DNA of 64,000 nucleotides, taken from assembly GCF_020509005.1 (NCBI RefSeq), contig NC_063022.1, forward strand, positions 2,046,001 through 2,110,000, given 5' to 3'. Position 1 is the first letter of the stretch. Each line of letters starts with the position of its first letter. Both the position numbers and the translations under genes were made by a program. Shown one piece after another: positions 10,864-19,400 of the stretch. The notes beneath the pieces were generated by a model. That model saw only the letters and a list, made by a program, of their open reading frames with translations. It did not search any database and was not told where the DNA came from. Source of the DNA: Fulvia fulva. Lineage: Eukaryota; Ascomycota; Dothideomycetes; Mycosphaerellales; Mycosphaerellaceae.

Positions 10864-13498
10864 CCCTATATTTCTATAAAAACCCTCTTATAACTAGTCT
10901 TGCCTTAAACTTCTTAATAGCTCTACTAATCATTCTTTTTATATTAAAGACCTACCTAGAAGTAATTAGATTCGTACCCTTTAGCGGTACAACTGCTTCC
11001 TAGGTATTGTTACTTACTAAGGTAATAAGTTCGCTCTCAATTACCTCTTTCTATATATATCCCTATTCGGGGTCTCCTATAGCTACCTTATAGGACTTTA
11101 GGATTGGCACTTCCTACTAATAGGCTATAGCCTGCCGAATAGTAGCAAATATATGTTCTTCTACGTCGTTTAGAATCTCCTCTACCTAGCTTATTATAGG
11201 GTCTAGATAGAATATCTAGGCGATAAGAGCCTTATAGTATTTAGCCTTATACTCTTTAGAGTTATTATCTCCGTTCCCCCTTAACCTCTTATTACCTATA
11301 ACCTAAGGTAGCGCTAGGTGTTCGGATAGGTCGAACTGAACGACATCTTCTTTTTCTTTTATTAGAGTACCCTGATCTCTAAACTTCTAGTATTCCCTAA
11401 TGTCCTTTAGGGGAGGGGGAAGTTATATAAACAGCGGTTACTATAGTATTAATGACTTAGGTAGGTTCTATATAGATCTACCGTTATCGGCCTTCGATAG
11501 TGTTAAAACCGCCTTAATATTTTCTCCTAGCCTTCGTAACGGTGTCTCTAATAATTCCCTATCGGAAAATTTCGCCCTAAAGGGCTTCCTCCTAATAGGA
11601 TTGCGCTATAGCGCTCGACTCGGCTGGTTAGTGAAGGTGATACCAAGATCTATATCTCCCCCCTTCTCATTCTTAAACTAGTCGACGTGACTATACGCTT
11701 TTATAGCTTTTATGTCGGGATCCCAGAACAGCTATTGTTTTGTGGTGTTTTCTGAGTAGCCTACAAACACGGCTTCTTTCCCTCGGTTTGTTAACTTGTC
11801 TCTCCTTAAGCCTTAAGGTTAGGCTCTTAGGTCTATATAGACAATAGCTTTATATCCCTAGACGCGGAAATGGTCGACTAACGGTACTTAGCTAGTAAAG
11901 GCTTCTTCTAGTAAAAGAGTAATACTATTAATGATCGGACTATTAGGCAGTCTGTTTCTAATTATAGTCTATACTTATAAAGCTTCTAGCTAGAACTTAA
12001 CTAGTATACTAGAGTCTTTAAGTATAGCCCGGACTATGTTCTTAGAGGCTTGAATTGACCTTTCTATAGGTCTATTTTAAAGAGAGTTATAGGTATCAGT
12101 TGTATCTATCTAAGTGCTAAACTCCTTCTCCTACTCTTTTAGTAAGGCGAGAATTTCCTTTATACTATTACTACGGATCGTAGATAGAAAGCACCTTGAC
12201 TACCGTTCTACCTAGACCTTCTAATCCCGTAGGGCTATAGGAGCATTGCTCCTAGCCTTTAAAGGGATTACCTACTTCTTCCTAGAGAAGTTGTCTATAA
12301 TCTTAAGCCAATATTTGTATCCTAGCCTAGAGACTACGCCCTAAAAAGGCCTATAGATGTCAATAGAGACAAGGGCTAGCCTTTCTCCTTTTCTCTCTAT
12401 AGTAGGTCCCTTAAACTTCCTTATATTAGCAAGGGAGCATACCTTATAACTTAGGTGTTTAGAAGGAATAGGGATAGGATCTTTCTTATTAGTAACTCTA
12501 TAAAGGTTTCTTAGTAGTCCCTTACTAAGGTGTATACATCTTCTATACTATAGCTCCTACTGATCTTCGGACTTAGTATTAGCTATAGCGGTGCCGTTAC
12601 GTTCTTAAGAGAGTATACTAGTATACTATAGCTTAAGAATTTCCGAGATCGAGTAGATAAACGGTACTCCTCCTCGAAGTTTAGTCTAGACAACGGGTTT
12701 ACTAGATAAGGATTTTAGGGTGAAACTAGGTAGTTAGATAGCAAACTATTAGCTAAACTAATTCTACGAAACAAGACTAACTCTAAGGCTAGGAACAAAC
12801 AGGACATTTTCTAAGACAATTTGCTTTCTAGAAGGACTACCTATTACTACACTTCCTATATATATAGCTTATAGATAGCCACCCCTAACCTTGATCTACT
12901 TCCTCTTTTGAAGAGGCTTTAGTGTCCTTTAGCTTCTATAGTAGAATAGGCAACCTTATCAATATTATCATCTTCTAATAGTATCTTAGAGTCTAATACG
13001 TCTTCCTAGGTTATATAGGCCCTTATAGGCTTCTTACTAGAGGAGGCCTTTAGCTTACGGCTCTCCTTTATCTGCTTTATAAGGTCCGTTATTACCTTAA
13101 GGACATTACGAAGGTTTAGTAATAATGACCTCCTATAAGGTAGTAACGGTTATCTCTTAGTAGGGTAGGTAACCCTAGCTAGTTTATCCTTGTTCCTAAC
13201 AGTATACTAAGCTATAGAAAGGTATAGGCACTTACTTATAAAATAGTTACTACCGTAGAGATAGTACGTAAGCTTGCCCTAGAAACCCTTCTTAGCGAAC
13301 ATAGCTATCCCTTAATAAATTATTAATTCTTGCTTCTCCCTAAGAATTATAAGAATGTCTTGTAGTAAGAGATTTACCTAGGCATTAATTATATCGCAAA
13401 TTAAGCTAAATGAGTCTAGTAGAGCTACTAAGAGTTGCTAGATCTTTCTGTCCTTAGTCTTAATGTCTTAGAACTAAGGCGAGATTAAAATAGCCCTC

Positions 13499-13994
13499 TA
13501 TAAGGGCGCGCGTACTATAGGGTCTAAACGAGATAGTTATTATTCTACGAAGCTACGAAAGAGGAGCGCGAGGCGCGGCGAAGTTATAAAGTAAAGCTAA
13601 GCCGCGCTAACCCGATATAGAAGGTCCGCGGTTCAGCCGGGCCGACGTAGCTATAGTAAGGGGTCGCGGGCTACCCGTAATAGTACCCCCCCCTCTTAAA
13701 ACACGCATTAGTCCTCTAAGCGTTATCTACCTTATAAGGCTACTTACCTATCGAGCTCTATAATCGCGCGAATGCCTAATTATCCTCTAGTACCCTATCG
13801 TTATCCGATAATATCGTATTCGCTCTATTAAGACTATCTTCGACCGGCTTCCTTCGAGAAATATATTACCTAGTTAGCTAGCTTACCCTAGACCTAAGTC
13901 TGTCTTTAGCTAGTACTTACGTATAATCCTTATAACTAAAGTTAGGTATCATTATAGGCTCTATAGGCTCTACTCGAGTATTAGTATAACTACC
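13499..13994 (-). mobile_element. old RIP-degraded gypsy copy, left part (LTR and pol 3' end)
   Basis: 13499-13682 is the reverse complement of the young gypsy LTR (also 184 bp). 13683-13994 is the reverse complement of the pol 3' end. Nearly all differences are C-to-T or G-to-A at CpA/TpG. The copy is cut at 13994/21217 by the young element and resumes at 21217. It directly abuts the truncated copia at 13498. Confidence 0.9.
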
Positions 13995-14178
13995 TGTCAC
14001 GGGCAGCCCGCGACCCCTCACTGTAGCTGCGTCGGCCCGGCTGAACCGCGGACCTTCTGCATCGGGTTAGCGCGGCTTGGCTTTACTTTATAACTTCGCC
14101 GCGCCTCGCGCTCCTCTTTCGTAGCTTCGTAGAACAACAACTATCTCATTCGGACCCTATGGTACGCGCGCCCTTACA
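13995..14178 (+). repeat. 5' LTR of the young gypsy element
   Basis: Begins TGTCACGGGC and ends CGCCCTTACA, the usual TG...CA ends. It contains a TATA motif at 14087-14093 and the proposed transcript start word at 14129-14137. It is identical to the 3' LTR on manual comparison. Confidence 0.95.
14087..14137 (+). promoter_or_regulatory. LTR promoter: TATA motif and proposed transcript start
   Basis: TTTATAA lies at 14087-14093. The word GTAGAACAA at 14129-14137, about 40 nt after TATAA, is the reverse complement of the sequence right after the LTR. In a self-priming element this word would be the first bases of the RNA. The same spacing is found in two other LTR families of this window (28882/28921 and 56628/56668). 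Confidence 0.6.
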
Positions 14179-14180
14179 GT

Positions 14181-14189
14181 TTGTTCTAC
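14181..14189 (+). promoter_or_regulatory. proposed self-priming primer-binding site
   Basis: TTGTTCTAC begins 2 nt after the LTR end and is fully complementary to GTAGAACAA at 14129-14137. No tRNA-type PBS starting TGG is present here. In Tf1 of fission yeast, complementarity between the RNA 5' end and the PBS primes minus-strand synthesis. The second gypsy family has TTGTTCGGT at the same place, matched by ACCGAACAA in its own LTR. Confidence 0.65.
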
Positions 14190-14314
14190 CTTACTACCCA
14201 GATCGCGGATCTAGGTAAGGGACGCGTAACAACAGGAACAGACAGAACCGCAGAACTCGAGAACGCGCAGAGCCGCATCAGAACACAGAACACGGTAAGG
14301 CGCACAGCGCGCAG

Positions 14315-16441
14315 ATGCCTAGAGAACGCAACGCGGCGACACCATCAGCAGGTGGTCGCGCGCTCGTAGACAGTCAGGATACAGGCACCGTCACGCCTCC
14401 CCCGAACCCAGACAACATGACTTCACAAACAGCGAACGGCGGCATGCGACCGCCACCTAAGCCTAAGGGCAAAAGCAAGCAGCGCACATCTCTTTTCCCC
14501 GACCTCTCCTCTTTTCCTCAGAGTCAGACACAGGACGACAACCGGCGGGTCACAGTAGACACCGGTGTCGCGCTACAACAAGAGATTGATAAAGCTTACC
14601 AGAAGGCCTTCGAGCGAGAAGAAGGTGGTGAGATTGACTTTACAGAACTGTTCGAGTTCAAGCTCGAAGAGAACCCAGGCGGCGACCCAGACGAGGTGTA
14701 TCTATCACTCGACGAGGCAGAACACATTCTCGCATCCGAATACCAGAATGTCACCCCAGACAACCTCACGACCCTTGCATCCCAACACCCGAAGACCACC
14801 CACGACTTCGTGCTACAAGCAGTCAACACGGCAATTACTAAGGGCAGACAACTCGATGTAATGGAGCGAGCCAACGACCTCCAGAACACCCAGTACACCA
14901 CGCTGTACACCGAATACGACCGCATCTACAAGATGCTGCGAAGTGAAGAGCTTGTCACACAGAAAATGGCAGCAGATCTCAAGAGCAAGAAGGATTGCGA
15001 CCCAGCTAAGTTGCAAGAGCTGGGGAAGAAATACAAGGAAGCCAACAACCTGTGCAAGCAGTTCAGCGAGATCTGCGAGAAGGAGAAGAAGAAGGCACAA
15101 GATGCTGAGGCGAAGAACCAGGCCCTACAACAAGAAGTCGATGACCTGAAGGCTCGGCTTGAGGCAGGAGACACCACACAGAACGGAGGTAGGGGCCGCT
15201 CAGGCCGCCGACCCTCTCGTTCCCGCCCACGCGAGACCTCACTCGAGCAGCTATTGCGTAGGTATCGCGAAGCTGCTGGTGGAGGGGGCGGTGGCGGTGG
15301 TGGTGATAACGATAACGATGGAGACGACGATGACCGTGGCGACAATGGCCGAGGACGTGACAACGACCGTCCGCGACCAGGACCCAACAACAGTCGTGAC
15401 TCGAGAATGCGCAACACCCGCACCCAGACACCACTGGTTGACCTTCCAGAACGTCTCTTCACCATTGACCGCACCCTCACTCGCGGCATGGAGATCGGCA
15501 AGGGTGTGCCCGACCCTAAGCACTTCAAGAACGATGACGACCCCAATTTCGACAGCTGGTACAGCAGTGTTCTCCTAAAGCTGACTGTAGCAACCTTCCG
15601 CACTGAGGCAGATGGTCTGCGCTTCGTGTATGGGTGGACACAAGGTGATCCTCAGCGAAGCATCAAGCCGAGGATCCCTGTGCCTGGACAGCAGTCCTTC
15701 AACGAGTTCAAGACTGGAGAAGAGTTATTAGACTGGATGACACGCCAATATGGCACACGCAATGAGGGAACCAAGGCTATGGTTGACATTGCTACCTGCA
15801 AGCAAGAACAAGGCGAAACCTTTGTAGCCTTCCATGCCCGCTACTCGAAGTTGCGCGCCTGGATGTCATGGACCGATGAGACCGAGCTCATGCTGTTCCG
15901 TAACCGACTGAACCGCAAGTACTTCATCAAGACCTTCGGCGACCGCGAAGTCGACCGCCGCCTAGACAGCATGCAAGACGTTATCGAGGAGTGCACCGCA
16001 CTGGACGAGAGTTTCTACGAGACAGATCGACTATACCCGCAGAAGGAGCGCCCCCGGGGCAATGGCAACTCGAACAGCAATGGCGGCCAGAACAACCAGA
16101 ACAACGGCAACGCAGTTGCTAGTGCCGCTGCCGGTGTAGCAGGTGCCTTGGTACAGCGCCCACTACAGTACGCTGGTACCAAGAAGAAGGAGGATCTGCC
16201 GACACATCTACAGAACCTGCCTACGCTCAACCGTGAGCAGCGCGAAGACCTTAAGAAGCAGGGTAAGTGCTACCGCTGCCGTACAGGTTCTCACGTGTCG
16301 ACCAACCCTGAATGCCCAATGTATGGGTACGATGGCGACTATCGCCCACCGCGTCCACGCAATACCACGCCGAATCCGAACGCGAACCTCAGTTCCCTAG
16401 CCGCCGATCCGCGGCAGGGAAATGGCACGACCGCTGCCTAA
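14315..16441 (+). CDS. gag: gypsy Gag polyprotein
   Basis: 708-aa capsid/nucleocapsid protein forming the virus-like particle of the young element. Residues 1-60 are Pro/Thr/Asn-rich. A long helical, charged region with coiled-coil character follows (about 190-280). Next is a low-complexity stretch of Gly and Asp (about 320-350), then the retrotransposon Gag core (about 400-570; QYGTRNEGTKAMVDIATCKQ and neighbours). A zinc knuckle of form C-x2-C-x4-H-x6-C (CYRCRTGSHVSTNPEC) lies at about residues 651-667. The reading frame ends at TAA 16439-16441, 16 nt after the slippery site. The first ATG of the open frame was taken as the start; an in-frame ATG at about 14417 is a possible alternative. 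Confidence 0.9.
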   Translation: MPRERNAATPSAGGRALVDSQDTGTVTPPPNPDNMTSQTANGGMRPPPKPKGKSKQRTSLFPDLSSFPQSQTQDDNRRVTVDTGVALQQEIDKAYQKAFEREEGGEIDFTELFEFKLEENPGGDPDEVYLSLDEAEHILASEYQNVTPDNLTTLASQHPKTTHDFVLQAVNTAITKGRQLDVMERANDLQNTQYTTLYTEYDRIYKMLRSEELVTQKMAADLKSKKDCDPAKLQELGKKYKEANNLCKQFSEICEKEKKKAQDAEAKNQALQQEVDDLKARLEAGDTTQNGGRGRSGRRPSRSRPRETSLEQLLRRYREAAGGGGGGGGGDNDNDGDDDDRGDNGRGRDNDRPRPGPNNSRDSRMRNTRTQTPLVDLPERLFTIDRTLTRGMEIGKGVPDPKHFKNDDDPNFDSWYSSVLLKLTVATFRTEADGLRFVYGWTQGDPQRSIKPRIPVPGQQSFNEFKTGEELLDWMTRQYGTRNEGTKAMVDIATCKQEQGETFVAFHARYSKLRAWMSWTDETELMLFRNRLNRKYFIKTFGDREVDRRLDSMQDVIEECTALDESFYETDRLYPQKERPRGNGNSNSNGGQNNQNNGNAVASAAAGVAGALVQRPLQYAGTKKKEDLPTHLQNLPTLNREQREDLKKQGKCYRCRTGSHVSTNPECPMYGYDGDYRPPRPRNTTPNPNANLSSLAADPRQGNGTTAA

Positions 16442-16459
16442 GCGTGGTAGACAGCGGTC
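16417..16459 (+). promoter_or_regulatory. -1 ribosomal frameshift signal between gag and pol
   Basis: The heptamer GGGAAAT at 16417-16423 fits X-XXY-YYZ exactly in the gag frame (G GGA AAT). It is followed by a 5-nt spacer and a perfect 8-bp stem, GACCGCTG (16429-16436) with CAGCGGTC (16452-16459), enclosing a 15-nt loop. A one-base backward slip moves translation from the gag frame into the pol frame, which is open from before this point. The gag stop lies inside the loop. CCTA in the loop could pair with TAGG near 16472 to make a pseudoknot; that part is speculative. Confidence 0.8.
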
Positions 16460-19400
16460 ACCCGAACTTCCTAGGACAGAAAGAGCATGAGATTGAGAGA
16501 CACGGAACGCAAGAGACGGTAACAGACTATAGTGAGGAGCTTAAGATATCGGCATGCGCACTGGATAAGCAACAGCCAGCTGTGTACCCTCACATAGTGT
16601 TACCCGTAATGATACAACAGAGAAAGGCTCGAGGCCTTGTAGATTCTGCTTCCACCTCTCTCTTTCTTGACTGGAAATTCACACGCAAATACACAATACC
16701 CCTGATCCCTTTGACGCAAAGCCGACGACTAACACTGGGAGATGGAACGGCCACTGCGCGGCAGATTACACACGCGGCCCCTGTAGACGTAGTCATAGGC
16801 GATCATCACGAGCAAATGTTATGCTACGTCACCGACCTCGAATACGACATCGTCTTTGGCCTGCCGTGGCTTACAGCGCACAACCCAAACATCTTCTGGG
16901 AGACAGGCGAGGTGGCATTCAGGTCGGATTACTGCTTTGGTCACTGTCTACAGAATAAGACACCGACAACAGTGCAATCCCTGAACCACCGCGAGAAGAA
17001 GAAGCAGGCACCAGTACGGTACGGACCAGAGCCCTTCACTGGAGATGTAGCGAGCTTCACAGCAGGAGGAGCAGAGCTGAATGCCTCATCATATGACCTG
17101 GAAGACATAGACGATGAAGAAGTGGACTGCCAGGGCGTTTCTCAACGCGCGTGGGGGATGTACGCGCACCGGCCTGGGGCTGAGTGCTTCTACATCATGC
17201 CCACTAGGCGTGAGAGCGACGGCGGAGAGCTTAAGCTGAGTGCAATGGCTGCTGATGATCTGGACCAATTCTTGAACAAGCAGTTCAATCACAACCCGAA
17301 GGAGAAGTTGCCGCCAATGTACCACGATATTGCGGACGCTTTCTCAGCTAAGGATCATGAAGGACTCCCACCTCACCGACTAGGCGTAGATCATGAGATT
17401 CACATTAAGCCTGATGGTCCACAAGAGCCACCATACCGCAAGCCCTACGGCCTAGCTGAGAAGGAGAACGAGGCAGTTAAAAAATGGCTAGACGAGCAAA
17501 CATCTGAAGGGAAGGTGCGGAAAGCAGGGCAAAAGACGAACCAGTCTCCTGCACCAGTGCTAGTGGTACGTAAGCCTGGAGGTGGGCTGCGTGTTTGTAT
17601 CGACTACAGAGGATTGAATGCGATCACTATCAAGAACCGGTATCCGATTCCCTTGATACAAGAGACGCTCAACCGCATGCACGGCAAGAAGTACTTCACA
17701 AAGCTGGACATTGTAGCAGCCTTCAACAAGTTACGGATAGCTGAAGGGCACGAGTGGTTGACAGCGTTTGCGACACGATACGGCATCTACGAGTGTCTAG
17801 TGTTGCCATTCGGCTTGTGCAACGGACCAGCATCGTTCCAATCATACATCAACAAGGTCTTGCAAGAACACCTAGACGACTTTGTGTCGGCCTACCTGGA
17901 TGACGTACTTATCTTCAGTGACACCTTGGAGGAGCACATTGAATACGTGCGGAAGGTTCTCACCAAGCTACGCGATGCAGGACTTACAGTGGACATCGAC
18001 AAAAGCGAATTCCACCAACAGAAGGTGAAGTATCTTGGGCTAATCATAACCCCTGACGGCATCGAGATGGACCCCGAGAAACTCGAATGTATTCAGACAT
18101 GGGAAGCTCCTGAGAACCTGAAGGATGTCCAGGCCTTCCTTGGATTTGCCAACTTCTACAGGCGATTCATCGAAGCATTTTCGCGCATAGCTGCTCCTCT
18201 CACAAACCTGACCAAGTCGGACGGACCAAGCAATCACAAGAACAGAAGGATTCAATGGTCACTAGATTGCCAACGAGCCTTTGACAATTTGAAAGCTGCG
18301 TTCAGCAAAGCCGGCATGCTCGCACATTACGTGCCAGGCAGGGAAACAGTAATAGAGACAGATTCTTCAGATTTTGTGAACGCCGGCGTGCTTTCGCAGT
18401 ATGACGAGAATGGTGTGCTACATCCTGTGGCCTTCTACTCGAAGAAGTTGAGTCCACAGGAGTGCAATTATGAAATCTATGATAAGGAACTGTTAGCCAT
18501 CATCAAGGCTTTTGAGGAATGGAGACCCGAGCTCGCCTGCGAGGCAGATGATGAGGACTCACAGCCAGTCAAGATTTACACCGACCACAAGAACCTGGAA
18601 TACTTCATGACGACAAAGCAGCTAAATCGGCGACAAGCGCGTTGGGCTGAGTTCTTGTCACAGTTCAACTTCAAGATAATATACCGTCCAGGACTTCAAG
18701 GTACAAAGCCAGACAGCCTGACGAGACGCAGCCAGGACCTTCCGCAGGGGGTGGACGACCCTCGGAACCAGCATCAGCATCAGACATTGCTGCCTCCTAA
18801 GCGATTCCTTAAGATCGCCTCACTACAGGCAACAGTAGAAGATGCGCCGGAAGAAGAGGAACCAGTACCGCTAAACCCTGAAGCTGAAGAGTTTATGCCT
18901 ACAGAACGAGATGCGCCTACTGAACAACCGGCGACGCGTGAAAGTCAGCGGGAAGCCGAACTCGAGTATCGAATGTCGACGGCGTACGTAACCGATAACG
19001 AGCTCAAGACCGCGATTAAGGACCTGCAGAAAGACCGCACTCCTACACTGCTACAGAGAGCGAAGATTCACCCAGCACACTGCAAAGTGGATGGCGACCT
19101 GCTATATGTTCGAAACCAATACGACGGCTGGAGCTTATGGGTACCAAATGACCAAGCTTTACAGACCAGGATAATCAAGATAAACCATGACGCTCCAGCA
19201 GCAGGCCATCCAGGACGAGCTCGCACTTATGAACTCGTAGCACGTGAATTCTACTGGCCTGGATTAGCGAGATCCGTGCGCAGATACACCGCGAATTGCC
19301 GCACCTGCCGTACAACAAAATCTCTGCACTCCCAGCCACTAGGATTACTACAGCCACTTCCTGTTCCAGATCGGCCTTGGAAACACATTGCAGTCGACTT

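Larger units (their letters stand above)
9036..13498 (-). mobile_element. Ty1/copia retrotransposon, RIP-degraded, 5' end missing
   Basis: On the minus strand the element reads gag, integrase, RT and RNase H towards its 3' LTR at 9036-9269. Visible remnants include RNase H (GDNQAALTLVKDAYIYERSK near 9460-9540), RT (YIDDIPII near 10290-10320; KARLVIRGF near 10880-10920) and a gag zinc-knuckle region near 13200-13290 whose cysteines are partly changed to tyrosine. The frames are broken throughout by TAG/TAA stops. The 5' part stops abruptly at 13498, where an old gypsy LTR begins, so no 5' LTR is present. A copy of the missing end matches the plus-strand copia at 62203-64000. Confidence 0.85.

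Noticed and set aside
11400..11681. 93-codon plus-strand frame inside the copia region
   Set aside because: It lies antisense to copia integrase/RT remnants in RIP-altered DNA and has no family resemblance; a chance frame.
14926..15603. 225-codon minus-strand frame with Arg/Ser/Pro runs
   Set aside because: Shadow of gag, created by the Asp/Gly-rich coding sequence on the plus strand.
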